From: Candidatus Mediterraneibacter pullicola
GTDB lineage: Bacteria; Bacillota; Clostridia; Lachnospirales; Lachnospiraceae
Reading direction: 5' to 3'
NCBI GenBank assembly: GCA_019117065.1
Contig: DXAK01000015.1
Coordinates: 1-38,043, forward strand
Length of the DNA: 38,043 nucleotides
Shown here: positions 26,401 to 33,088 of the stretch, one piece after another
How positions within the stretch are numbered: the first letter of the stretch is position 1
How the letters are laid out: every line of letters starts with the position of its first letter
The notes under the pieces: model-generated
What the model saw: only the letters and a program-made list of their open reading frames with translations
Databases searched by the model: none
What the model was told of the DNA's origin: nothing
Position numbers and translations under genes: made by a program

Positions 26401-26951
26401 AACACATCTAGCATTTCTTCCTTTGTAATGTATTTCTCCTGCAAATAATCCTCAAAGCCCTCGTAGAGCTTTCGAATATCCGACAGCTTATAATACAGAT
26501 AGCTGTCCTCATCCAGCTCTTCCATCAGCCCGTCAAGCCTCTCTGTATCCACCCCGTACTGGGTAAACTCCGATATGACGGATTTCACTTCACTGATGTA
26601 GCCCTGCTTTTTCAGATTCCCTTTCAGCACAATCAGTTCGTCCTCATAGTTTCCCGCGATTCTGCGAAGCACTAGATTCTTACCCTCGTCGTCCAGCACC
26701 TGACGCCCGTCCTCTCCCATTTCCTCGAACACTCTGTGCGCAAGGCGCCCGAAGCTTAGAACGTCGATATTCATAATTCCGCCCGCAGGGTGCATCAGGC
26801 ACAAGTCTTTCTGCGTCTGCATGGTAAATTGCTCCGGCACAAGGATGAGATAATTCTTCTCCGGGCGGCGGATAGAGTCCTCTATGATATTTTCATAAAG
26901 ACGGCGGGTTTTCCCACTGCCTGAATTTCCGAAAATAAACTGTAATGACAT
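23439..26951 (-). CDS. addB: Helicase/nuclease subunit B, AddB
   Basis: The product has 1170 residues from the ATG at 26951 behind AGGAGG. The frame stays open a further 65 codons into repeat DNA but has no ribosome binding site there. Walker A FGNSGSGKTRR (Lys14) begins the inactivated helicase-like fold. The C-terminal nuclease has GKIDRID and VTDYKTGMKSFD. The four Fe-S cysteines are present: one in the EQFASCAYAHFLSYGL segment and three in GCDYCPYKDICGF near residue 1110. AddB scans for Chi and cuts the 5' strand. It is first of the addB-addA-DUF1294 unit, with an unusually long leader. Confidence 0.97.
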   Translation of the reverse strand: MSLQFIFGNSGSGKTRRLYENIIEDSIRRPEKNYLILVPEQFTMQTQKDLCLMHPAGGIMNIDVLSFGRLAHRVFEEMGEDGRQVLDDEGKNLVLRRIAGNYEDELIVLKGNLKKQGYISEVKSVISEFTQYGVDTERLDGLMEELDEDSYLYYKLSDIRKLYEGFEDYLQEKYITKEEMLDVLSDVVPKSDISKGSIVAMDGFTGFTPVQDHLLGELLKVCEKVIVTVTLDEREDPFVYRHPYQLFALSKQMTTSLVKIAQEAGIEIDEPVYMWKDAGEASGGKYVPYRFRGNPQMAFLESELFRYSGKTYSEAGDSPQTESGGADTHDGGAISLHEARDPRGEAQFVAETTRRLVREKGYRYRDIAVIAADMDAYADALEKACEMFDIPVFMDHKKSILLNSFVEYLRSLLAMAEQNFTYDSVFRHLRSGLCGFTDGQIDRMENYCLALGIRGYKKWQQAWVRKPAGTSEEELQELNHLRVRFVEKTGGLMYVLKQRRKTVGDVTLAVYEYIAGEKLQEQLAAMEQEFQAEGELALAKEYAQVYRIVLELFDKFVELLGEEQVSLKEYCDLLDAGLEEAKVGVIPPSLDQVVIGDVERTRIKSIKALFFVGANDTLLPGNAGARGLLSERDRERLAEGEIVLSPGSKEQIYIQKFYLYMNLTKPAERLFLSWSKVSADGKTLRPAYLVSDIRRLFPSILPADEEKRTLCEREVTRKTGIRKVAEGISERRTGVDDEWKELYAWFVRDGKSHGEIDQILRAGFIRKDRPRLGKEKAEELYTGRDRVSVTRLEQFASCAYAHFLSYGLRLSDREEYGFEALDLGNIAHQSLERFSRKADREKLRWTEMTPKKRDELIAESVEESVIDYGNTVLFSSARNEHLIGRIKRLIGRSVWALTRQMEKGDFEPSGYEMKFGSGKIDRIDTCKTDDAVYVKVTDYKTGMKSFDITALYHGLQMQLPIYLNAALSVEEKAYPGKKIVPAGIFYYRIQDPVVPDQDSSEDVEKSILKELKLDGLINGDETVIPHLERDLSGSSILFPMGRNKDGSLSKSSRALPKEAFETVLEYAREKERSLKEEMYDGEVQARPYEMGDSTGCDYCPYKDICGFDLRLEGCAYRRLEKMSMEEAVAAMEHAAGSGKEQENERSKGPGEEKVENGCKAEERREGGERP

Positions 26952-27004
26952 ATCTTCCTCCTGTAGTACGTCCCGATCAGGACAAGCTGCAAGCGCGGCA
27001 TATG

Positions 27005-27276
27005 CGTCAAGTACGGTCGCGACGAGCACAGCTCGAATTTGCCGCGCTCCTTCTCGCTGTCCGTTGCACTTACATACTACGATATGTAAGCCAATTTGGG
27101 AATGCACCCATTCCCGGTTGGCTTTCATATCGGGTACGCTCGTCAAGTACGGTCGCGACGAGCACAGCTCGAATTCGCCGCGCTCCTTCTCGCTGTCCGT
27201 TGCACTTACATACTACGATATGTAAGCCAATTTGGGAATGCACCCATTCCCGGTTGGCTTTCATATCGTAGTATGC
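27005..27276. repeat. Tandem duplication of a 136-bp unit, each unit with a long hairpin
   Basis: Unit 1 is 27005-27140 and unit 2 is 27141-27276. They are nearly identical from CGTCAAGTACGGTCGCGACG onward (one visible T/C difference at AATTTGCC/AATTCGCC, plus changes at the last ~12 bp). Unit 2 holds an almost perfect inverted repeat at about 27208-27274: CATACTACGATATG, AAGCCAA and GGGAATG are each mirrored on the other side of a CACC loop. In unit 1 the outermost arm is mutated. The block lies wholly within the presumed addB leader. It does not resemble an IS or CRISPR; a REP- or MITE-like element fits best. Confidence 0.85.
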
Positions 27277-27292
27277 TCGTCGCTATGCGCTC

Positions 27293-27320
27293 ATTATATC
27301 ACACTGTGCTCTTATCTGAA
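27293..27320 (-). promoter_or_regulatory. Extended -10 promoter for addBA
   Basis: On the minus strand, TTCAGA (27320-27315), a 16-bp spacer and TGATATAAT (extended -10, TATAAT at 27298-27293) lie just upstream of the tandem repeats. The predicted addB leader is therefore about 335 nt and contains both hairpin units. Confidence 0.6.
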
Positions 27321-27356
27321 ATATAGCATATCTGTAAAAGTATTTTTACACAGAAA

Positions 27357-27400
27357 ACTTGTCAAAAATTATTGACAAGTAAACTTGACAGTGATACATT
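27357..27400 (+). promoter_or_regulatory. Promoter and palindromic operator of the DUF6442-type/XRE pair
   Basis: TTGACA (27372-27377), a 17-bp spacer and TACATT (27395-27400) form a promoter. Its -35 is the right half of a perfect palindrome ACTTGTCAA-N6-TTGACAAGT (27357-27380), and a further half-site ACTTGACA follows at 27383-27390. The layout suits repression by the downstream XRE protein, were it intact. Confidence 0.6.
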
Positions 27401-27443
27401 AGGATTACAAATAAAACTTGGCATCAACTTAAGTGAGGTATTT

Positions 27444-27779
27444 ATGGAAAGAGAGGACATTTTAGCAAAAAGCAGAGCGGAAAACAAAAATAAAGACATA
27501 TATGAGCAAGAAGTCTTAAAACAGGCAAGCAGAAGTGCAGTCGTAGTTCAGATGGCTTTTGCGACGATTTTTTTCGTAACGCAGATATTTGTCGGCAAAG
27601 GCATAAACTGGGGCCTATGGGCGATTGTTTTCAGCGCAAGTATGACGATCAACTGGGTGAAATACATTAGACTTCGCCGTAAGCTCGAACTTGCGATAGC
27701 AATCGCTTACACGATATTGATATCCGTGATGTCCGGATACCACATCTATAATCTGATAGTATCTTCCACAATCTTGTAA
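27444..27779 (+). CDS. DUF6442-type small membrane protein
   Basis: The product has 111 residues from the ATG at 27444, with TGAGGT upstream; the open frame begins 24 codons earlier but overlaps the promoter. A charged N-terminus (MEREDILAKSRAENKNKDIYEQEVLKQ) is followed by three hydrophobic spans (about 37-57, 60-78 and 85-108). This matches the small membrane proteins that regularly precede an XRE regulator in Lachnospiraceae (DUF6442, recalled from memory). Its function is unknown. It is 13 bp ahead of the XRE relic. Confidence 0.7.
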   Translation: MEREDILAKSRAENKNKDIYEQEVLKQASRSAVVVQMAFATIFFVTQIFVGKGINWGLWAIVFSASMTINWVKYIRLRRKLELAIAIAYTILISVMSGYHIYNLIVSSTIL

Positions 27780-27792
27780 GGCGGTGGAAAAT

Positions 27793-28000
27793 ATGAATGA
27801 TAAACTGGTATTAAAAAACAATCTCAAAGATGTGAGGGCAGAAAAAAAAGCCATCTCAATCAGCGTTGGCGGAAATGGTGGGTGTATCTCGGAATACGAT
27901 TAGTTCCATTGAAACGGGACAGTTTAATCCGACCGCCAAATTAGCGCTCATCCTGTGTATTGCACTGGATAAAAAATTTGAAGAATTATTCTATTTCTAA
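27793..28000 (+). pseudogene. XRE-family regulator frameshifted at an A8 tract
   Basis: From the ATG 27793 (GGTGG upstream) the frame reads MNDKLVLKNNLKDVRAEKK and then runs into nonsense, stopping after 36 codons. At the run of eight A (27842-27849), shifting by one base restores KPSQSALAEMVGVSRNTISS, then IETGQFNPTAKLALILCIAL and DKKFEELFYF to the TAA at 28000. This is a complete ~68-residue HTH of the small XRE type. Removing one A would repair it. The fault may be a true mutation, a phase-variable tract, or expression by polymerase slippage. It is partnered with the membrane protein upstream. Confidence 0.85.
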
Positions 28001-28017
28001 GAAATGTCCCGCCCTTA

Positions 28018-28046
28018 TTGACATTTTCCGTTCCTTCTGCTATCCT
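28018..28046 (+). promoter_or_regulatory. Promoter of the ABC-F leader transcript
   Basis: TTGACA (28018-28023), a 17-bp spacer and TATCCT (28041-28046) give a near-consensus sigma-A promoter. The predicted start is near 28053, about 395 nt before the ABC-F start codon. Confidence 0.75.
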
Positions 28047-28100
28047 TTTCGCAGAATAAGGGAGGGTACAGATATCTCCCGTAAGATTGGAGCTGAAAAG

Positions 28101-28121
28101 ATGATTATTACTTCCTGCTGA
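28101..28121 (+). CDS. Six-residue leader peptide of the ABC-F gene (MIITSC)
   Basis: ATG ATT ATT ACT TCC TGC TGA, preceded by GGAG with an 8-nt spacer. Its coding bases form the left arm of the main leader stem, so translation or stalling here would alter folding. A longer frame (ATG at 28134, 65 codons) also exists in the leader but lacks a clear ribosome binding site. Confidence 0.55.
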   Translation: MIITSC

Positions 28122-28332
28122 TCACAAAACCGCATGACAAATACATTGCATTTTTTATCGATGCGCAACCCCCTCTTATCAGGGCGGTCTGTCTTGTCAT
28201 GCACACGCAGGAAAGTAATTTCATCTTCTTATGTATACAGACACATCTGCGTTTTCACGGCGCGCGGTATTTACGCACACAGAGCGCATATACCCGCCCT
28301 TTTGGAAATGCACAGGCAGTATGGCAGATAAG

Positions 28333-28366
28333 AACCGCGGAAATCACTTTCCCGCGGTTTCTTTTT
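28333..28366 (+). terminator. Intrinsic terminator within the ABC-F leader
   Basis: AACCGCGG (28333-28340) and CCGCGGTT (28352-28359) form an 8-bp GC-rich stem with an 11-nt loop, followed by TTTCTTTTT. It stands about 80 nt before the ABC-F start codon, with no gene ending before it, so it is regulatory. Confidence 0.85.
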
Positions 28367-28446
28367 ATCTTCTCTCCGGCTGCGAGGGCACGGGAGACGA
28401 TCCTGCCCCCACCAAGAGCAACCCTTTCTATACGGAGGTATACACA

Positions 28447-29997
28447 ATGTCACTGATACAGATAAATAACTTAAGTTTTACTTATGAGGGCAGCTTCGAT
28501 CCTGTCTTTGAGAACGTGACCTTCCAGATCGACACCAACTGGAAGCTGGGCTTTATCGGGAGAAACGGCAAAGGTAAGTCCACCTTCCTAAAGCTGCTTA
28601 TGAACGCATATGAATACACCGGCTCCATTACCTCATCCGTGAGCTTTGAATACTTTCCTTTTACGGTGGCAGACCCTTCACTCATGACGTACGAGGTTCT
28701 GGAAAATACCAGCTCTCTCATGGAACAGTGGGAGCTGATCCGAGAGCTAAACCTGCTTGACACTGATCCCGAAATTTTATACCGTCCTTTTCACACCCTG
28801 AGCTTCGGTGAACAGACGAAAGCGCTCCTCGCCGCGCTGTTTCTAAAAGAGCACGCCTTTCTTCTGATCGATGAACCGACCAATCATCTAGACGACCTCG
28901 CACGGGAGAAGGTGGCAGAATACTTATCCCGGAAAAGTGGCTTTATCCTTGTGTCCCACGACAGGGATTTTCTCGACCGCTGCGTGGATCATGTCCTTGT
29001 ACTGAACCGGAGGACGATTGAAGTCCGCAAGGGGAACTTTTCCTCATGGTACATGGATAAAACCGCAAAAGACCGTCTGGAATTAAAGCAAAATGAAGCG
29101 CTTAAAAAGGATATCCGCAAATTAAAAGAAGCCGCGCGTCAGGCGGCGGGTTGGTCGGACAAAGTTGAGAGCACGAAAACCGGCTCCCGCATCGCGGGGC
29201 TTAGACCCGACAGAGGGCACATCGGGCATCAGGCAGCAAAAATGATGAAGCGCGCGAAAACGCTGGAACATCGGAAAGAACACGCTGTCCAAGAAAAGGA
29301 AGCGCTTTTAAAGGACGTAGAAACCTTGGACAGCTTGAAATTAAATGTACTGGAGCATCACAGCCACAGGCTCGTCTCCCTTAAGGACGTCACCATAGAC
29401 TACCGCTTCGGTGATGCAGCTAACTGTTCTTTTGATAATACAGATAGAATCCTGCCGCTTCTAAAGGATTTTAGTCTGGAAATCCAACGTGGCGACCGCA
29501 TCGCTCTGTCCGGGAAAAACGGCTGCGGGAAATCCAGTCTCATCAAACTGATACTGGACGAAAATATTCCTCACACAGGAGAAGTCTACACCGCGGGAGG
29601 ACTTAAGATATCCTACATCTCACAGGACACTTTGCACCTTAAGGGCAGCCTTCTTGAATTTGCCTTAAGCCGTGGGCTTGACGACACACTTTTCTATACG
29701 GTTCTTAAAAAACTGGGACTGGAACGGGTGCAGTTTGAAAAGAAAATTGAAGATTTCAGCGAAGGACAGAAAAAGAAGGTGCTGCTGGCGGCATCACTGT
29801 GCGAGCCAGCACACCTGTTTCTCTGGGATGAACCTTTGAATTTTATTGATATTTTTTCACGCATCCAGCTAGAAGAGCTGATCTTAAGCTTCCAGCCTTC
29901 CATGCTCTTCGTGGAGCACGACCGGACTTTTCGCGAGAAAATCGCGACAAAGATTATCGAGCTTTCTCTGGGAACTGCGCAAGAATCACTGCTGTGA
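28447..29997 (+). CDS. ABC-F ATPase, Lsa-type ribosomal protection protein
   Basis: The product has 516 residues from the ATG at 28447 behind ACGGAGG. It has two ABC domains and no membrane spans. NBD1 carries Walker A GRNGKGKST, signature LSFGEQTK and Walker B FLLIDEPTNHLD. A long basic inter-domain linker (about 200-310, KEAARQAAGWSDKVESTKTG) is the antibiotic-resistance arm. NBD2 carries GKNGCGKSS, signature FSEGQKKK and Walker B LFLWDEPLNFID. The N-terminus (LSFTYEGSFDPVFENVTFQI, DTNWKLGFIGRNG) is Lsa/Vml-like. Such proteins dislodge lincosamides, streptogramin A and pleuromutilins from the ribosome. Its 3' end overlaps the convergent EamA gene by 44 bp. The attenuator leader supports drug induction. 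The exact spectrum cannot be told from sequence. Confidence 0.9.
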   Translation: MSLIQINNLSFTYEGSFDPVFENVTFQIDTNWKLGFIGRNGKGKSTFLKLLMNAYEYTGSITSSVSFEYFPFTVADPSLMTYEVLENTSSLMEQWELIRELNLLDTDPEILYRPFHTLSFGEQTKALLAALFLKEHAFLLIDEPTNHLDDLAREKVAEYLSRKSGFILVSHDRDFLDRCVDHVLVLNRRTIEVRKGNFSSWYMDKTAKDRLELKQNEALKKDIRKLKEAARQAAGWSDKVESTKTGSRIAGLRPDRGHIGHQAAKMMKRAKTLEHRKEHAVQEKEALLKDVETLDSLKLNVLEHHSHRLVSLKDVTIDYRFGDAANCSFDNTDRILPLLKDFSLEIQRGDRIALSGKNGCGKSSLIKLILDENIPHTGEVYTAGGLKISYISQDTLHLKGSLLEFALSRGLDDTLFYTVLKKLGLERVQFEKKIEDFSEGQKKKVLLAASLCEPAHLFLWDEPLNFIDIFSRIQLEELILSFQPSMLFVEHDRTFREKIATKIIELSLGTAQESLL

Positions 29998-30862
29998 AGA
30001 CGAGCGCACAGCCAAACAGTTCTCTTCCAGAAAGCCGTTCCCCCAATATCACCCATCCGGCAAGCACGGAGAATACAGATTCCAGACTGAGGATCAGAGA
30101 CGCCACAGCTGGGTCCGTATTTTTCTGCGCCACGACCTGAAGGGTATACGCCACACCACAGGACAACACTCCCGCATAGGCAAGCGGCACCCATGCTTCC
30201 ATTATCTGGCTGATCTGCGGCTGTTCGGACACAAGCATCGGCACGGCACACAATATCCCACACACAAAGAACTGGATACAGGATAAGGCGACTCCATCCA
30301 CCTTCGGGGCAAAAGAATCGATCACAAGAATATGCACGGAAAACGCAGCCGCGCACAGGAATACGAAGAAGTCTCCTTTTGCGATGGAAAAACCTTCCGT
30401 GATACAGAGAAAATACATCCCCGTTGCCGCGAGAACCACGCCGATCCACACCTTCAGCCCAACGCGTTTTCCCAGAAGGATCCCCATAACCGGAACGATT
30501 ACTATGTACAGCGCTGTAATAAATCCTGCCTTTCCAGCGGTCGTATATACAAGCCCGATCTGCTGGAGAGAGCTTCCCGCAGCGAGGGCAAGCCCGCAGC
30601 AGATACCTCCGACGATCAGATCCTTCCGGCTGCCAATTCCCGCACCCGCGACTTCCGCCACCTGTTCTTGGCTCTTCTTCCTGCCATTTCTTTTGAAAAG
30701 CAGGAGCACCGGGATCAGCACAATTCCGCCCATCAGGCAGCGGATGGAATTAAAAGTAAACGGCCCTAAATAATCCATGCCCACACTCTGCGCTACAAAG
30801 GCGCTGCCCCAGATAAATGCGGTCAGCGCCAAAAGAAAATTATTTGTTGATTTACGTTTCAT
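29954..30862 (-). CDS. EamA/DMT-family membrane transporter
   Basis: The product has 302 residues and ten membrane spans in two EamA repeats (about 8-140 and 155-297). The first repeat opens with LALTAFIWGSAFVAQSVGMDYLGPFTFNSIRCLMGG and the second with GDFFVFLCAAAFSVHILVID, each showing the family W-G/A-S and R features. GGGAG is upstream of the ATG. It is a probable exporter of metabolites or amino acids; the substrate is unknown. It is tail-to-tail with the ABC-F gene. Confidence 0.9.
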   Translation of the reverse strand: MKRKSTNNFLLALTAFIWGSAFVAQSVGMDYLGPFTFNSIRCLMGGIVLIPVLLLFKRNGRKKSQEQVAEVAGAGIGSRKDLIVGGICCGLALAAGSSLQQIGLVYTTAGKAGFITALYIVIVPVMGILLGKRVGLKVWIGVVLAATGMYFLCITEGFSIAKGDFFVFLCAAAFSVHILVIDSFAPKVDGVALSCIQFFVCGILCAVPMLVSEQPQISQIMEAWVPLAYAGVLSCGVAYTLQVVAQKNTDPAVASLILSLESVFSVLAGWVILGERLSGRELFGCALVFTAVILAQFPEKAR

Positions 30863-30948
30863 CTATATCTCCCTCAGTCAAGAGAATTGTATCTTTTCAG
30901 CATGCGCGGCTGTATACTTCCTGCTGCACGTATACTGCGCTTTTCCGG

Positions 30949-31824
30949 CTATTGGAAGAATTTCTCCATCACTTCCTGTGCAGGCATCTCTTTTCCTGTG
31001 AACAGTTCAAACGCCGCGGCTCCCTGCCACAAAAGCATTCCGATCCCTCCGATCGCCGCGCGGCAGCCTGCTTCTTTTGCCTTTTGGACAAGAAGCGTCT
31101 CCCTTGGATTGTATACGACATCCGCCACAGCCAGATCTTTATGTAAGAACTCTGCTGGAACCGGAATCACATCCTGAAGCGGATTCATTCCCGCGCGAGT
31201 TCCATTGATAAGAATATCGCTGACCGCAACCGTTTCCCTGAGAAGTTCTGTATCGTCCAGATCCTCAATGTATACTTTGCCGATCGAGGGAACCGCTTTC
31301 CGGATCTTCTCCACTGTCTTCTCCCCATTGGCATAGAACTCGTCTTTCCGGTTAAATATGGCCAGCTCTTTCACACCATCCAGCGCCGCCTGCACCGCAA
31401 TGGCAGTCGCCGCCCCGCCCGTGCCGAGAAGCACAATTTTTTTACCTTTTACCTCAACGCCATGCTCTTTCAGATTGCGGATGAAGCCTGTTCCGTCCGT
31501 GATGTGTCCGGTCATCGTTCCGTCCTCTTCTACAACGACCGTGTTGCAAGCGCCCACCATCTTTGCCGCGGGAGAAAGCCTGTCCACAAGCTGCGCCACC
31601 GCTGTTTTGTTCGGCATCGTGATATTGAATCCTCCCACATCCAGAGTTCGAAGCGCTCTCACTGTCTCCTCTGTTTTTTCAAGCGGCGTGTCAAACGCAA
31701 GATATGCCGCGTCTATCCCGAGCTTTTCAAAACTGTAATTATACATGGCGGGAGATCCCGAGTGTCCCACCGGGGAGCCGATAAGCGCATAGAGCCGTGT
31801 GTGTCCGTTGATCCGTCTTTCCAT
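30949..31824 (-). CDS. aroE: Shikimate dehydrogenase
   Basis: The product has 291 residues. The substrate domain has LIGSPVGHSGSPAMYNY and the catalytic Lys73 (NITMPNKTAV) and Asp110 (GHITDGTGF). The NADP-binding Rossmann segment is VLLGTGGAATAI with NRK following, as in NADP-dependent AroE. C-terminal KETLLVQKAKEAGCRAAIGGIGMLLWQGAAAFELFTG-like features match. It reduces 3-dehydroshikimate to shikimate in aromatic amino acid synthesis. GGAGG is upstream of the ATG, and the gene has its own promoter at 31871-31899. Confidence 0.95.
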   Translation of the reverse strand: MERRINGHTRLYALIGSPVGHSGSPAMYNYSFEKLGIDAAYLAFDTPLEKTEETVRALRTLDVGGFNITMPNKTAVAQLVDRLSPAAKMVGACNTVVVEEDGTMTGHITDGTGFIRNLKEHGVEVKGKKIVLLGTGGAATAIAVQAALDGVKELAIFNRKDEFYANGEKTVEKIRKAVPSIGKVYIEDLDDTELLRETVAVSDILINGTRAGMNPLQDVIPVPAEFLHKDLAVADVVYNPRETLLVQKAKEAGCRAAIGGIGMLLWQGAAAFELFTGKEMPAQEVMEKFFQ

Positions 31825-31870
31825 TATAGTCCGTCCTCCTCAATGTATTTTCAAAATAAAATGCAGATAC

Positions 31871-31911
31871 AGTATAACACGGCTTTAAGATTACTTCAAT
31901 ACTTTAAAGTA
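31871..31911 (-). promoter_or_regulatory. aroE promoter with adjacent 12-bp palindrome
   Basis: On the minus strand, TTGAAG (31899-31894), 17 bp, and TATACT (31876-31871) preceded by TG form an extended -10 promoter. A perfect palindrome TACTTTAAAGTA (31900-31911) touches the -35 and may be an operator. Its regulator is unknown. Confidence 0.65.
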
Positions 31912-31960
31912 CGAAATTTCAGAGCTGAAGTTTGAAAAAGCAAAGCAAATTCCGATCTTT

Positions 31961-33013
31961 TTACAGCTTATGCACGATCAGCTGTTCACCGTCCAAGTTT
32001 TCCTTGTCCAGCCCTGTCGTATGGATCTGGTTGTCCTCATACGTCTTATAGTAATAGACTCCCATGTCTGCGTTCATACAGCATGCATAGGTAGTGATAT
32101 CATATTTTCCATCCTGCGTAAGCACTGCCCCTCTCGGCATAGCCACACCATCCAGTATATGAAAAAACTGGGAAATATTCGCCCCCTCTTCCTGATTACA
32201 GACAGAATTCCATCTCAGAAACGCCGCCTTTACAAATCTGGACGCAGAAGAAAAATCTCCGGGAATCCCTATGCTCCCCATACCCTGTGAATACGGTGAA
32301 AGCATCAGGTCAGCAGACTGTAGAGACGGAAAAAAAGATGGGGGCTCCCCCTGACAGAAACGTGATTTCGGATACCCTGCTGTCACATTCAAATAATTAT
32401 TCAGATTCATCCTGTGATATTCAAAGGGAGGATTGTTCGTTAGAACCCCGATAGGATTTTCATAAATGTGTATTCCCTCACAGACCGCTTCTAGCACAAG
32501 ACACCGCTCCCTGTCTGCAAGCATCCAGTGGAGCTGTGCAGGCGGCATATCTTCCGAAAACGCATCGTCACATATATTGAGATCCGCAAACATCTCTTCA
32601 GCCTCCTGCACAGAGGCGCATCCTCCCAGAATCCATGGAATCAGCTCAAATGACGCAATATTCAGCCTGCCTGTCTGCTCTTTCCCGTAAAACGCATTGC
32701 CCGGAAAATTAAGCCCCGCCACGCACAATCCCATTTCGTTAACTGCCTCCGCGTAGAGAGGAAAGCACCTCATTTCATCGTTTTCTCCGTCGTAGCGTGA
32801 TAATTCCCCTTGTTTTCCCCGCAACTTATCTTCCCTGTTTTGCCCCGCTGCCATGCCGATCATGGCATAATGAGAAGGAAGAGACTCCGTATGACGAAAA
32901 TGAAGCGGGAAATTACGAGGAGTAATAACTACCGCCTCCCCGAAAGAATATTCTAGATCCATGTTACGCCCGAAATAGAAATCGCCGTTTTTATAGGTTA
33001 TACAAGTACACAT
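31961..33013 (-). CDS. bsh: Choloylglycine hydrolase family enzyme, bile salt hydrolase type
   Basis: The product has 350 residues from the ATG at 33013 (GGGAGGG upstream), which exposes Cys2 as the N-terminal nucleophile after Met removal; the upstream 16 codons would mask it. The catalytic set is Cys2, Arg16, Asp19 (FGRNMD), Asn102 (AGLNFPG), Asn193 (LTNNPP) and Arg259 (GDFSSASRF), all as in clostridial BSH. Strong match blocks include IGVLTN and GMGSIGIPGDFSSASRF. A charged insert of about 23 residues (about 57-80) before the Asn102 region is unusual. It probably deconjugates glycine/taurine bile salts in the cytosol, although penicillin V or N-acyl amide activity cannot be ruled out. It lies 75 bp behind the PF06541 membrane gene, whose transcript may include it. 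Confidence 0.88.
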   Translation of the reverse strand: MCTCITYKNGDFYFGRNMDLEYSFGEAVVITPRNFPLHFRHTESLPSHYAMIGMAAGQNREDKLRGKQGELSRYDGENDEMRCFPLYAEAVNEMGLCVAGLNFPGNAFYGKEQTGRLNIASFELIPWILGGCASVQEAEEMFADLNICDDAFSEDMPPAQLHWMLADRERCLVLEAVCEGIHIYENPIGVLTNNPPFEYHRMNLNNYLNVTAGYPKSRFCQGEPPSFFPSLQSADLMLSPYSQGMGSIGIPGDFSSASRFVKAAFLRWNSVCNQEEGANISQFFHILDGVAMPRGAVLTQDGKYDITTYACCMNADMGVYYYKTYEDNQIHTTGLDKENLDGEQLIVHKL

Positions 33014-33088
33014 AAAACTACCCTCCCGGAATGTTTTTATTAGCATTCCCCGGAAGGGCATTCTGTATTTTAAATTTATTCCCCTGAA

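Larger units (their letters stand above)
28053..28366 (+). promoter_or_regulatory. Attenuator leader of the ABC-F resistance gene
   Basis: The leader contains, in order, a hairpin GGGAG/CTCCC (28060-28080), a short upstream peptide gene (28101-28121) and a stem pairing ATTACTTCCTG (28107-28117, inside that gene) with CAGGAAAGTAAT (28208-28219). Inside it is a nested stem GCATGACAA/TTGTCATGC. At its end an intrinsic terminator AACCGCGG/CCGCGGTT (28333-28359) is followed by TCTTTTT. CGCGCGGT at 28261-28268 can pair with ACCGCG of the terminator's left arm as an antiterminator. This is the layout of antibiotic-induced attenuation known for ABC-F and Erm genes: a ribosome stalled on the short peptide would refold the leader and release the terminator. 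Confidence 0.7.

Noticed and set aside
27070..27264. Open minus-strand frame through the tandem repeats, also a 65-codon extension of addB
   Set aside because: The frame merely reads repeat DNA. It has no ribosome binding site and would precede the well-placed addB start at 26951.
27005..27276. CRISPR array
   Set aside because: There are only two units and the repeated part is the whole 136 bp without variable spacers. No cas genes.
28134..28331. 65-codon frame in the ABC-F leader
   Set aside because: It has no convincing Shine-Dalgarno, is built over paired stems and ends at the terminator; the six-codon peptide has better signals. It could still be a second leader peptide.
29694..30449. 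251-codon minus-strand frame over the ABC-F and EamA overlap
   Set aside because: It crosses two recognised genes and lacks domains and a ribosome binding site.
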